Shown: positions 26,994 through 34,836 of the stretch, in pieces
How the letters are laid out: every line of letters starts with the position of its first letter
How positions within the stretch are numbered: position 1 is the first letter of the stretch
NCBI RefSeq assembly: GCF_001612765.1
Contig: NZ_BDBB01000006.1
Coordinates: forward strand, 124,001 to 188,000
Reading direction: 5' to 3'
Origin: Nocardia arthritidis NBRC 100137
GTDB lineage: Bacteria > Actinomycetota > Actinomycetes > Mycobacteriales > Mycobacteriaceae
DNA length: 64,000 nucleotides
The notes under the pieces: model-generated
What the model was told of the DNA's origin: nothing
The model's input: only the letters and a program-made list of their open reading frames with translations
Databases searched by the model: none
Position numbers and translations under genes: made by a program

Positions 26994-27746
26994 GTGACTG
27001 CCCTGAAAGCTGTGACCGCCCCGAACGGGGCGCGACGTCGCATGGTGACGGTTGCCGCACTCGCCGCCGGAGCGGCGATCGCGCTGTCCGGCTGCGGCGC
27101 GGGCCAGATCTCGCAGACCGCGGACCAGGTCGCCGCCGTGAACGGCAACCACGCGGACGTCGGCCGCATCGCGCTGCGCAACGTGCACATCGTGTACCCG
27201 GGCGAAGGCACCGCCTACAACAACGCCAAGGGCGGCAAGGCGCTCATCGCCCTGTCCATCATCAACAACGGCGAGTCCGTCCCCGACGAGCTGACCAGCA
27301 TCACCACCGACCTGGGCACCGTCAAGATCACCCCGGCCTCCGGCAAGTCCGTCGTCGAGCTCGCGCCGCAGCAGACCGTCGTCGCGGCGAACCAGCCGGT
27401 CAAGCACGAGGCCACGCCCAGCAGCAGCGCCGCGCCCACCACGAGCGCCGCGGCCCCCACCTCCGCGCCGCGTTCCGGCGCGCCGACCACCACGGCCGAT
27501 TCGCACGGCGCGGGCCAGCACGGCTCCGAGCCCGCCGCCACCGACCCCGAGACCAACCCGATCCTGATCGAGATCACCGGCCTGACCAGGGACGTCACTC
27601 CCGGCCTCACGTACAACGTCTCGTTCAACTTCAAGCAGAACGGCACGGTCCAGGTCCAGGTCCCGGTCGACGCGGGCCTGCACACCGAGCGCCACGAGTC
27701 CGACAAGTCCGGCCCGGCCGAAGCCGAGCACACCGGCGGTCACTGA
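26994..27746 (+). CDS. lpqE: LpqE-like lipoprotein
   Basis: A 250-residue exported lipoprotein. The signal peptide has a basic N-terminus (GARRR), hydrophobic core and lipobox ALSGC (Cys at about residue 33). A beta-rich domain follows with IALRNVHIVYPG and GGKALIALSIINNGESVPDEL. A Ser/Thr/Ala/Pro-rich linker spans about residues 140-180, then a second beta segment and a charged, His-containing tail. Position between carD and radA matches M. tuberculosis lpqE (Rv3584). The GTG at 26994 is preferred because GGAGGG lies 7 bases upstream; an ATG at 26979 would place that site inside the gene. The biochemical role is unknown; small-copper-chaperone-like folds are one possibility. Confidence 0.82.
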   Translation: MTALKAVTAPNGARRRMVTVAALAAGAAIALSGCGAGQISQTADQVAAVNGNHADVGRIALRNVHIVYPGEGTAYNNAKGGKALIALSIINNGESVPDELTSITTDLGTVKITPASGKSVVELAPQQTVVAANQPVKHEATPSSSAAPTTSAAAPTSAPRSGAPTTTADSHGAGQHGSEPAATDPETNPILIEITGLTRDVTPGLTYNVSFNFKQNGTVQVQVPVDAGLHTERHESDKSGPAEAEHTGGH

Positions 27747-27831
27747 GTTGAACACGCAGCGACTTCGTCGCTGAGTTGAACACGCAGCGACTTCGTCGCT
27801 GAGTTGAACACGCAGCGACTTCGTCGCTGAG
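27743..27831. repeat. three perfect 28-bp tandem repeats, each a hairpin
   Basis: Units at 27743-27770, 27771-27798 and 27799-27826 are identical, and a fourth is begun (CTGAG, 27827-27831). Each contains CAGCGACTTCGTCGCTG, a 6-bp stem with a CTTCG loop. The first unit includes the lpqE TGA. The array lies between lpqE and radA, so it may be a multiplied weak terminator or an mRNA-stabilising or processing element. Confidence 0.9.
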
Positions 27832-27925
27832 TGTTCGCGGCCCCTTGGTGGCTCGTGTCCGGACGGGCGAGACTCGCGACTGCGTCAAAACAAACCCTGT
27901 CAGAGGTGGTGCGTATGGTGCCCCT

Positions 27926-29326
27926 GTGGCAAAGACCAAGCCGATTTTCCGGTGCTCCGCCTGTTCGCACGAAGTCGCCAAATGGGTGGGCAAGTGCCCG
28001 GAGTGCGGGGCTTGGGGCACGGTCGACGAGGTAGTCGTCGGGGCGGGGGCGGTCGGTTCTCCCGGGCGGAAGGCGATGTTGCCCAGCACCGCGGCCGCGC
28101 CGATTTCACAGATCGATTCCAAGGTCACCCAGGCGCGGGCGACGGGCGTGAGCGAGCTGGACCGGGTGCTCGGCGGCGGGGTGGTACCCGGCTCGGTGGT
28201 GTTGCTGTCCGGCGAGCCGGGAGTGGGCAAGTCGACGCTGCTGCTCGAGGTGGCGCACCGCTGGGCGGCCCAGCGCGACGAGAGATCGCTGTACGTCACC
28301 GCAGAGGAGTCGGCGGGGCAGGTGCGGTTGCGGGCCGACCGCACCGGCGCGGTGCACGACCGGGTCTATCTGGCGTCGGAATCGGATCTGTCGATCGTGC
28401 TCGGGCACGTCGAGCAGGTGCGGCCGACGCTGCTGGTGGTCGACTCGGTGCAGACCATGCTCGCTCCGGACGTGGACGGCGTGACCGGCGGAGTCACCCA
28501 GGTGCGCGAGGTGACCGCCGCGCTGACCTCGCTGGCCAAGACGAGCGGGATCGCGGTGCTGTTGGTCGGGCACGTCACCAAGGACGGCAACGTCGCGGGC
28601 CCGCGCACGCTCGAGCATCTGGTCGACGTGGTCCTGCAATTCGAGGGCGACAAGAACTCCACACTGCGCATGGTGCGCGGCATCAAGAACCGCTTCGGCA
28701 GCGCCGACGAGGTGGGTTGCTTCGAACTGCACGAGGACGGCATCGCCTGCGTCGACGACCCGTCCGGCCTGTTCCTGCACCACCGCACCGATTCCGTGCC
28801 GGGCACGGCGGTGACCGTCGCGATGGACGGCAAGCGTCCGCTGGTCGGCGAGGTGCAGGGCCTGACCGTGAAGACCGAGATTCCGCAGCCGCGCCGCGCG
28901 GTGAGCGGCCTGGACTACAACCGGGTGGCCATGGTGCTGGCCGTCCTGCAGAGCCGCGGCCGGGTGTTCCTCGGCAAGAGCGACGTGTACGCCGCGACGG
29001 TCGGCGGCATGCGCCTGGTCGAGCCTTCCGCCGACCTGGCCATCGCGCTCGCCATCGCCAGCGCCGACTCCGACGTCCCGATCCCGCCGGGCTGGGTGAT
29101 CCTCGGCGAGGTCGGTCTCGCGGGCGAGGTGCGCAAAGTGACCGGCCTCAACCGCAGGCTGGCCGAGGCCGAACGCCTCGGTTTCACCACCGCCCTGGTG
29201 CCGCCCGGCCTCGCGCCGGTGCGGAGCACTATGAAGATCCACGAGGTCACCGACCTCCGCTCCGCCATCCGCATAGCGGGCCTGCGCAAACTACGCGCCG
29301 CCGTCCCCGAAGAAGCCGCAGGCTGA
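27926..29326 (+). CDS. radA: DNA repair protein RadA (Sms)
   Basis: A 466-residue protein. The N-terminal zinc finger uses C10, C13, C24 and C27 (FRCSACSHEVAKW then GKCPECGAW). The RecA-like core has Walker A GEPGVGKST (about 96-104) and the RadA-specific KNRFG motif (about 254-258). The C-terminal Lon-protease-like domain includes YAATVGGMRLVEPSADLAIA but lacks protease catalysis in this family. RadA is a helicase that promotes branch migration in recombination. The GTG at 27926 gives MAKTKPIFRC, the usual start. In mycobacteria and streptomycetes disA follows; here the next gene is the reverse-strand membrane protein. Confidence 0.96.
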   Translation: MAKTKPIFRCSACSHEVAKWVGKCPECGAWGTVDEVVVGAGAVGSPGRKAMLPSTAAAPISQIDSKVTQARATGVSELDRVLGGGVVPGSVVLLSGEPGVGKSTLLLEVAHRWAAQRDERSLYVTAEESAGQVRLRADRTGAVHDRVYLASESDLSIVLGHVEQVRPTLLVVDSVQTMLAPDVDGVTGGVTQVREVTAALTSLAKTSGIAVLLVGHVTKDGNVAGPRTLEHLVDVVLQFEGDKNSTLRMVRGIKNRFGSADEVGCFELHEDGIACVDDPSGLFLHHRTDSVPGTAVTVAMDGKRPLVGEVQGLTVKTEIPQPRRAVSGLDYNRVAMVLAVLQSRGRVFLGKSDVYAATVGGMRLVEPSADLAIALAIASADSDVPIPPGWVILGEVGLAGEVRKVTGLNRRLAEAERLGFTTALVPPGLAPVRSTMKIHEVTDLRSAIRIAGLRKLRAAVPEEAAG

Positions 29327-29479
29327 TCCGGACGGCCGCTGAGCCCGCGCAACGCGGTGACCGAATGGCGGTGGAACAAGCGGCGATCGCCAATACCGAC
29401 GCTCCCAGCGCACCTCGACTCCCGGTTTCGAGCGAAGCGAGACCGAGCCAGCACCGCACGCTGGAAAAACCAACGCAGA

Positions 29480-30127
29480 TCAGGCGATGTTGAACGGCTC
29501 GGCCATGCTGCGCACCGAGCCGAGTTGCGCGACAACGCTGTAGGCCCCCGGTGGAACGGGAACCCGTTCGCCCGCGCAGCTGGGCTGGGACGTGGTGCCC
29601 GACCAGGTCACCGTGAATGCCGCCTGCTCACCGCGACTCATCGTGCGAACGTCGGGCTGGCCGTCCGGATAGCAGTCGGTGCTCGACCACAGGCGCCGCT
29701 GGCCGTCGAGCGTGTGCACTGAAACCTGTTGCAGACCGGAGCCCATGTCGCGGGTGCACGGCACCGCCGAGATGTTGGTGATGACGATCCCGAACACGGG
29801 CTGCTCACCGGTCTTGTACGTGGGCTGCTCGACGGTGACCTTGATGGCCAGCGATTGGTCCGGGCACGGGCCCGCTGCGGCACTGGTGGCCGCCGCCGAG
29901 GTTTTCGGCGCGCCGGACTCACCCGACGGCTTGGCCGCCGCGTCGACGGGCTTGGCCGCGACCGAGCTGGACTCGGCGGCCCGGGTGTCACCGGGCGAGT
30001 CGCCCCCGCGCGCGACCGCGAGCACGACCCAGATCACCAGCGCCAGGGCGACCACCATGATTCCGATGGCGAACACGCGTCGACGCCAGTAGATCTCCGG
30101 TGGCAGCGGTCCATTCGGTTCCAGCAC
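29480..30127 (-). CDS. membrane-anchored protein, Rv3587c-like
   Basis: A 215-residue protein from a GTG start at 30127. One transmembrane helix lies at about residues 18-42 after a positively charged stretch (YWRRR), so the C-terminus should be outside. Then comes a roughly 45-residue Ala/Ser/Lys/Pro linker, and a beta-rich extracellular domain with CPDQSLAIKVTVEQPTYK, PCTRDMGSG, STDCYPDG and CAGERVPVPPGAY. Four cysteines could form two disulfides. Its place between radA and the carbonic anhydrase is that of M. tuberculosis Rv3587c. Function unknown. Confidence 0.8.
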   Translation of the reverse strand: MLEPNGPLPPEIYWRRRVFAIGIMVVALALVIWVVLAVARGGDSPGDTRAAESSSVAAKPVDAAAKPSGESGAPKTSAAATSAAAGPCPDQSLAIKVTVEQPTYKTGEQPVFGIVITNISAVPCTRDMGSGLQQVSVHTLDGQRRLWSSTDCYPDGQPDVRTMSRGEQAAFTVTWSGTTSQPSCAGERVPVPPGAYSVVAQLGSVRSMAEPFNIA

Positions 30128-30251
30128 GTCTCAACGGTAAGGGCACCATCGGGCGCACCGTCTCAGGGGCACGGCGTGTCGGCCGTCCGCACCTGTCTGC
30201 GGCGAGTACATTCCGCCGGCACGCTGGGCCGACAGCGGGCACGCCGGAGCG

Positions 30252-30875
30252 TCAGACCACCTCGCCGATGTTGCCGACGACCCGGTGCAGTTGCACTTTG
30301 CCCTCGGCCAGTTTGTAGGTCACGCAGGCGATGGCGAGCTCACCGGTCGCCACCCGCTGCGAGATGATCATCGACCGCTGCATGAGCAGGCGGCTGGTCT
30401 CCACCACGTGCCTGGCCTCCATCTCGTCGACGGTGGACAGGCCTTCGCGCCGCCCGATCAGAATGGACGGCGTGACCCGCTCGACCACGCTGCGAATGAA
30501 CCCGCCCGGGACCTCGCCGCCGTCCAGCGCGTCGATGGTGGCCTTCACGGCGCCGCAGCTGTCATGCCCGAGCACTACGATGAGCGGCACGTTGAGCACC
30601 TGCACCCCGTACTCGATCGAGCCGAGCACCGAGCTGTCGACCACATGGCCCGCGGTGCGTACCACGAACATGTCGCCGAGGCCCTGGTCGAAGATGAGTT
30701 CGGCGGCGACCCTGGAGTCGCCGCAACCGAACAAGATCGCGTGCGGGTGCTGGCCGCTGACGAGCTTGGCCCGGTCCGCTGCGCCCTGGCTAGGATGCAG
30801 CAGTTCACCACTGACGAAGCGCTCGTTGCCTTCGCGCAGGGACTTCCAGGCACTGATCGGGTTGGAATCCGGCAT
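30252..30875 (-). CDS. canB: beta-class carbonic anhydrase
   Basis: A 207-residue protein. The zinc ligands are C51 (GCGDSR, with D53 and R55 as the catalytic dyad), H104 and C107 (VLGHDSCGAV), the standard beta-class set. It interconverts CO2 and bicarbonate in the cytosol. Length and these residue positions match M. tuberculosis Rv3588c as recalled. The ATG at 30875 (MPDSNPISAW) is chosen over one three codons upstream. It is divergent from mutY, with about 90 bases between starts. Confidence 0.95.
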   Translation of the reverse strand: MPDSNPISAWKSLREGNERFVSGELLHPSQGAADRAKLVSGQHPHAILFGCGDSRVAAELIFDQGLGDMFVVRTAGHVVDSSVLGSIEYGVQVLNVPLIVVLGHDSCGAVKATIDALDGGEVPGGFIRSVVERVTPSILIGRREGLSTVDEMEARHVVETSRLLMQRSMIISQRVATGELAIACVTYKLAEGKVQLHRVVGNIGEVV

Positions 30876-30966
30876 ACCGACCATTGTGCAGGACGGTTCG
30901 GGTTACCAGCGAGTTCGGCCGGTTACAGGTGGGCAAATACCACCTGGCAGCAGTAGGACGGGGATA

Positions 30967-31884
30967 GTGAGGGCAGTGCGGAACGGCGCACCGAAGGGCA
31001 TCGACGCGGACACGTTGCTGGACTGGTACGGGAAGACCGCGCGCGATCTACCGTGGCGCAGGCCGGGCGTCACCGCGTGGCAGATTCTGATGAGCGAGAT
31101 CATGCTGCAGCAAACCCCGGTCGTGCGGGTCGAGCCGATCTGGCGGGAGTGGGTGGCGCGCTGGCCGGTCCCCTCGGCGATGGCCGCCTCCTCGCCGGCC
31201 GAAGTGCTGCGGGCCTGGGGGAAGCTCGGCTACCCGCGCCGCGCGCTGCGGCTGCACGAGTGCGCCAGGGTGCTGGCGACCGAGCACGGTGACGAGGTGC
31301 CCACGGACGTGGATGTGCTGCTGGGGCTGCCGGGCATCGGGGCCTACACCGCGCGCGCCGTCGCCTGTTTCGCCTATGGCCAACGAGTTCCGGTGGTGGA
31401 CACCAATGTCCGGCGGGTGGTTGCCAGGGCGGTGCACGGTCGCGCGGAAGCGGGCAATCCTTCCTCGCGGGACCTCCCCGACACCGAGGCGCTGCTCCCG
31501 CTTCAGGTCGACCGCGCCGCGGTGTACTCCGCCGCCCTGATGGAACTCGGCGCGACCGTGTGCACCGCTCGCGCCCCCGATTGCACGCGCTGCCCACTGC
31601 CGAGTTGCGCGTGGGTCGCCGCGGGCCGGCCGGTGAGCGAGGTGGTCCGCCGCACTCAGAAGTACGAGGGCACCGACCGCCAAGCGCGCGGTCGCCTGCT
31701 GGAGGTCCTGCGGCATGCCAGCGGGCCGGTGGAACGAACGCGCCTGGATATCGCTTGGACCCGCGATCCGGGCCAGCGCGACCGAGCCCTGGACTCGCTG
31801 CTGCTGGACGGCCTGATCGAACAGACACCCGAGGGCCTGTTCGCCTTGGCGGGCGAGGGCGGGCACCCCGGCGCGACCGGCTGA
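30967..31884 (+). CDS. mutY: adenine DNA glycosylase MutY
   Basis: A 305-residue HhH-GPD glycosylase. The catalytic region SEIMLQQTPVVRV (about 41-53), the helix-hairpin-helix with LPGIGAYTARAVACFAYG and the VVDTNVRRVVARAVHG aspartate region are present. The 4Fe-4S cluster motif is C-X6-C-X2-C-X5-C in CTARAPDCTRCPLPSC. It removes adenine mispaired with 8-oxoguanine. The C-terminal MutT-like domain of E. coli MutY is replaced by a short winged-helix-like end, as in M. tuberculosis Rv3589. The GTG at 30967 is the chosen start; another GTG three codons on is possible. Confidence 0.94.
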   Translation: MRAVRNGAPKGIDADTLLDWYGKTARDLPWRRPGVTAWQILMSEIMLQQTPVVRVEPIWREWVARWPVPSAMAASSPAEVLRAWGKLGYPRRALRLHECARVLATEHGDEVPTDVDVLLGLPGIGAYTARAVACFAYGQRVPVVDTNVRRVVARAVHGRAEAGNPSSRDLPDTEALLPLQVDRAAVYSAALMELGATVCTARAPDCTRCPLPSCAWVAAGRPVSEVVRRTQKYEGTDRQARGRLLEVLRHASGPVERTRLDIAWTRDPGQRDRALDSLLLDGLIEQTPEGLFALAGEGGHPGATG

Positions 31885-31904
31885 CCTGGAACCGGCCGCG
31901 GTCC

Positions 31905-32651
31905 TCAGGTCCGAAGCACGCGCCGCAGGAAGCGCTCGACCTCTGCTCGGTAGCGCTCCGGTTGGTCGTCGTGCACGAGATGGCCCGCGCCGGGGATCAG
32001 GGCGTAGTCGGCGCCCGGATGGGCGGCGGCCATCCGCCGCATCTGCCCCGGGGGAGTGATGCTGTGCTCACCCTCCAGCAGCAGGGCGGGCACCCGCACC
32101 GCATGCCACTGCCGCCAGAAGTCGCGCGTTCCCCACTCCTCGGAGATATCGCGGAAAGTGGTGACCGAGCCGTGCAGCCGGTATCCCTCCGGCCCGCGCT
32201 CGAAGGAGTTCAGGAAGTACCGTCCGGCGACCGGCCCGAAGAAGGACAGTACGGCCTCGTCGTCGGGGAACGGCTGCGGCCACGCCTCGATCATCGCCGC
32301 CCAGTGCGCGGCGGTGCGGCCGGTGAAGTCCGGCGCGATGTCCTCGATCACCAGCGCCCGGACCCGATCGGGGTGGGCCGCGGCGAACACCCAGCCGTGC
32401 AGCGCGCCCATCGAATGGCCGATCACCACCATCGGCTCGCCGATCGCGGCGGTGCCCGCGGCCAGGTCCGCGACGAAGGCCTCGGTGGTCAGTTCCTCGG
32501 GAGCGGGCCTGCCGTGGCCCGCGGCGTCGAAGCTGTAGACATGACCGTATCCGCGCAGCCAGGCCAGCTGATCGCGCCAGGTGCGCGCGCTGCCCATCAG
32601 TCCGTGCAGCAGCAGGATCGGCGCGCCTGCTCCGCCTTCGTCGTGCAACAT
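31905..32651 (-). CDS. alpha/beta hydrolase, Rv3591c-like
   Basis: A 248-residue alpha/beta-hydrolase fold protein. The oxyanion strand is LLLHGLMGSARTW, the nucleophile elbow VVIGHSMGALHG (Ser at about residue 98), the acid is likely D/E in LLLEGEHSITPP and the catalytic His lies in GAGHLVHDDQPE. It is a probable esterase or C-C hydrolase. No substrate is evident. It is convergent with mutY (20-base gap) and divergent from mhuD, the same arrangement as Rv3591c in M. tuberculosis. Confidence 0.9.
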   Translation of the reverse strand: MLHDEGGAGAPILLLHGLMGSARTWRDQLAWLRGYGHVYSFDAAGHGRPAPEELTTEAFVADLAAGTAAIGEPMVVIGHSMGALHGWVFAAAHPDRVRALVIEDIAPDFTGRTAAHWAAMIEAWPQPFPDDEAVLSFFGPVAGRYFLNSFERGPEGYRLHGSVTTFRDISEEWGTRDFWRQWHAVRVPALLLEGEHSITPPGQMRRMAAAHPGADYALIPGAGHLVHDDQPERYRAEVERFLRRVLRT

Positions 32652-32709
32652 CGACTCGACAATACGAGGTACCGAGCGTCTGCTCGGCCGCAGCCGCTAG
32701 CTTGGACGC

Positions 32710-33024
32710 ATGGCTGTTGTGAAGATCAACGCGATCGAGGTTCCCGAGGGCGCGGGCCCCGAATTGGAGAAGCGGTTCGCCCACCGTGCGCACGCGGTCG
32801 AGGGCTCCCCCGGCTTCCTCGGCTTCCAGCTGCTCCGCCCCGTCGCCGGCGAGACGCGGTATTTCGTTGTCACCCAGTGGGATTCGGAAGAGTCCTTCGC
32901 GGCCTGGCGGGACGGGCCCGCGCGTGAGGCGCACGCGGGTGAGCGTCGGAAGCCGGTCTCGACGGGCGCGTCCCTGCTCGAGTTCGAGGTCGTGCTCGAC
33001 GTCGAGGCCAAGCCCGCGAACTGA
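32710..33024 (+). CDS. mhuD: heme-degrading monooxygenase MhuD
   Basis: A 104-residue ABM/IsdG-fold protein. The residues known to be essential in M. tuberculosis MhuD are at the same numbers: N7 (KINAIEV), W66 (AAWRDGP) and H75 (REAHAGE). It binds heme, opens it oxidatively and releases iron; the mycobacterial enzyme gives mycobilins without CO. Length and context (next to the Rv3591c-like hydrolase) match Rv3592. It is followed by a strong hairpin at 33039-33062, so it is probably monocistronic. Confidence 0.95.
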   Translation: MAVVKINAIEVPEGAGPELEKRFAHRAHAVEGSPGFLGFQLLRPVAGETRYFVVTQWDSEESFAAWRDGPAREAHAGERRKPVSTGASLLEFEVVLDVEAKPAN

Positions 33025-33038
33025 GCCGGAGACCCACC

Positions 33039-33062
33039 GCCGGGCAGGTCCGCCTGCCCGGC
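33039..33062 (+). terminator. GC-rich hairpin after mhuD
   Basis: GCCGGGCAGG and CCTGCCCGGC form a perfect 10-bp stem around a TCCG tetraloop, 14 bases after the mhuD stop. There is no T-tract, as often in actinobacteria. It separates mhuD from the riboswitch leader. Confidence 0.75.
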
Positions 33063-33104
33063 GACTCGCCCGACGCCGTGGTACGCCCGTGCCGGACCCG
33101 GTTG

Positions 33105-33252
33105 ACGCGGGGGGTGTGCGGGTGTCACAGTTCGAAGGACAAACGCGAGGGTGACGCGGTAATTCCGGTGAGATTCCGGAGCGGTCGCGCCACTGTGTTC
33201 CACGCACCGAGTCCGGTGCCGGAAAGCCAGACACCGGCACCGTCGCGCCACC
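33105..33252 (+). promoter_or_regulatory. cobalamin riboswitch
   Basis: The leader of cbtBA has the class landmarks in order: AATTCCGGTGAGATTCCGG (33161-33179), GCGGTCGCGCCACTGT (33181-33196), GAGTCCGG (33209-33216 region) and the B12 box around AAAGCCAGACACCGG (33223-33237). The Shine-Dalgarno AAGGAGG of cbtB is 30 bases downstream (33274-33280), so control of translation initiation is likely. Outer boundaries are approximate. Adenosylcobalamin binding should switch off cobalt import. Confidence 0.93.
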
Positions 33253-33286
33253 ACCCGACGGGACGCGTATCCCAAGGAGGACTCGA

Positions 33287-33481
33287 ATGGCCATCGCGCA
33301 TTCACCCAGCCGGGCAACCGATTCCCTGGCCGCCGTGCTCGTCACGGTCGGTGTCGTTCTTCTCGCACTGCTCACGCTCTACCTGGTCGGCTTCGACCAG
33401 GGTGTCATCTCGCGCAGCGGGATGTATCTGCATGAGCTGATGCACGACGGACGCCACCTGCTGGGGCTCCCGTGCCATTGA
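33287..33481 (+). CDS. cbtB: CbtB, cobalt transporter subunit
   Basis: A 64-residue protein with one transmembrane helix (about residues 15-36). A conserved His-containing end (LHELMHDGRHLLGLPCH) probably handles the metal ion. CbtB is a small subunit found only with CbtA, and the pair is predicted to import cobalt for B12 synthesis. Its ATG follows AAGGAGG, the best ribosome-binding site in the region, just downstream of a cobalamin riboswitch. It overlaps cbtA by 10 bases. Confidence 0.92.
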   Translation: MAIAHSPSRATDSLAAVLVTVGVVLLALLTLYLVGFDQGVISRSGMYLHELMHDGRHLLGLPCH

Positions 33482-34263
33482 TCGGTTCGCTCCGAACACT
33501 GCTGCTTCGCGGCCTGCTGGCCGGCCTCATCGCCGGTCTGCTGGCCGCGACAGTCGGTTACTTCGTCGGCGAACCGAAGGTGGAGGCCGCCATCGCGATC
33601 GAGGAAGCGGGCTCCGCCGCCGGGCACACCCATGGCGAGCACGCCGAATCGACAGCCGGGCATTCCCACGGTGACGAGGAAGAACCGCTGGTGAGCCGCG
33701 GCGGCCAGAAGTTCGGGCAGTTCCTCGCCCTCGGGTTGGCCGGGCTCGCACTCGGCGCCATCTACGCCTCGGTCGCGCATTTCGCGCGGCGCTACACCGC
33801 ACTGTCCGGCCCGCGGCTCGCCCTGGCGCTCGGCGTCGCGGGCTGGGCCGCGATCGTCGCGGTGCCGTTCTTCAAATACCCAGCGAACCCACCGGCGGTG
33901 GGCGATCCGGACACCATCAACGAGCGCACCCTGCTGTGGCTGGCGGCGGTGGTGCTGGGCCTGGTGGCCGTCGGCGCGGCGGTCGCGGTGTTCACGGCGC
34001 TGCGCGCGCAACTTCCCACGTTCCGGCTGATCGGCGGCGTCGCAGCGTTCGTCCTGGTGACGGCGCTCGGTTACATCCTGCTGCCCGGCGTGAACGAGGT
34101 GAGCGCGGAGTTCCCGGCCACCCTGCTGTGGCAGTTCCGGGTGGCGTCGCTGGCCGAGACCGCGACGCTGTGGGCCTGTCTCGGCCTCGGCTTCGCCGCG
34201 CTCACCGAGTTCGCGACCCGCACCGATACTCAGGTACCGGTGGCCGCCGCTACCGCGGGGTGA
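33472..34263 (+). CDS. cbtA: CbtA, cobalt transporter
   Basis: A 263-residue membrane protein with about six helices (residues about 8-30, 78-100, 112-132, 150-172, 186-205, 220-243). Between the first two helices lies a His/Glu-rich loop (GHTHGEHAESTAGHSHGDEE, about residues 43-62), a likely metal-collecting segment. It works with CbtB. A GTG start at 33472, inside cbtB, implies coupled translation under the shared cobalamin riboswitch. Confidence 0.92.
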   Translation: MPLIGSLRTLLLRGLLAGLIAGLLAATVGYFVGEPKVEAAIAIEEAGSAAGHTHGEHAESTAGHSHGDEEEPLVSRGGQKFGQFLALGLAGLALGAIYASVAHFARRYTALSGPRLALALGVAGWAAIVAVPFFKYPANPPAVGDPDTINERTLLWLAAVVLGLVAVGAAVAVFTALRAQLPTFRLIGGVAAFVLVTALGYILLPGVNEVSAEFPATLLWQFRVASLAETATLWACLGLGFAALTEFATRTDTQVPVAAATAG

Positions 34264-34298
34264 TTCGCGTCCGGAAGCACTGAGGCAGTGTCGGTCCC

Positions 34299-34781
34299 AT
34301 GACCGGCACTGCCTTTTCCGTCTGGCCCGTATCGCCGCGCGTCCATTCCGCTGGACCGCCGCGCGCCGTCCGCGTCGCGTTCGTCGCTCTGGCCGTCGCT
34401 GTGCTCGCGGGCGCCGCCGAGGCTATCGCGCGGGCCGCCCGGGATTTCCCCGGAACCGACACGGCGAGCCTGGCTACCGGATTGGGTGTGCGCACGGCGA
34501 TCTACCTTCTGGTGCTGGCCGTCGCGGTGCGCATGACCTACGGCGACCGATGGGCCCGCCTGCTGATCACCGTCGGCATCGGCGGGTTCGGCCTGTTGTC
34601 ACTGATCATCGAGCCGCTCGCCGCGGCCATGTCCGCGAACGAACTGCGCGACCTCTATCGGGACGCAGGGCCCGAATCCCTGCTACTGGCCGCCCTCCGC
34701 GCCGTTCACGTCTTCGCCGTGCTGGTCGCCGTCCCCGCGCTCTACACCCGCCCTGCCCGCCACTACTTCCACAAGCGCTGA
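34299..34781 (+). CDS. hypothetical four-helix membrane protein
   Basis: A 160-residue protein with about four hydrophobic helices (residues about 22-45, 62-80, 88-108, 130-148). The loop between the third and fourth carries ANELRDLYRDAGPES. No family signature is recognised. It starts 35 bases after the cbtA stop on the same strand, so it may be the third gene of the riboswitch-controlled transcript, or it may have its own promoter. A hairpin terminator follows. No function is proposed. Confidence 0.7.
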   Translation: MTGTAFSVWPVSPRVHSAGPPRAVRVAFVALAVAVLAGAAEAIARAARDFPGTDTASLATGLGVRTAIYLLVLAVAVRMTYGDRWARLLITVGIGGFGLLSLIIEPLAAAMSANELRDLYRDAGPESLLLAALRAVHVFAVLVAVPALYTRPARHYFHKR

Positions 34782-34787
34782 CACGCG

Positions 34788-34830
34788 CGCTTCGCGCCCC
34801 GCCTCCGTCGAGGGTGCGGGGCACGAAGCG
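34788..34830. terminator. bidirectional hairpin between convergent genes
   Basis: CGCTTCGCGCCCCGC (34788-34802) pairs with GCGGGGCACGAAGCG (34816-34830) with one mismatch and a 13-base loop. It lies exactly between the convergent membrane-protein and OsmC genes and probably terminates both. Confidence 0.75.
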
Positions 34831-34836
34831 GTGGCG

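Noticed and set aside
27743..27831. The 28-bp repeats as a small CRISPR array
   Set aside because: The units are directly contiguous with no spacers, and no cas genes are nearby.
30252..30967. Possible shared operator between carbonic anhydrase and mutY
   Set aside because: No inverted repeat of more than 6 bp was found in the 90-base divergent gap.
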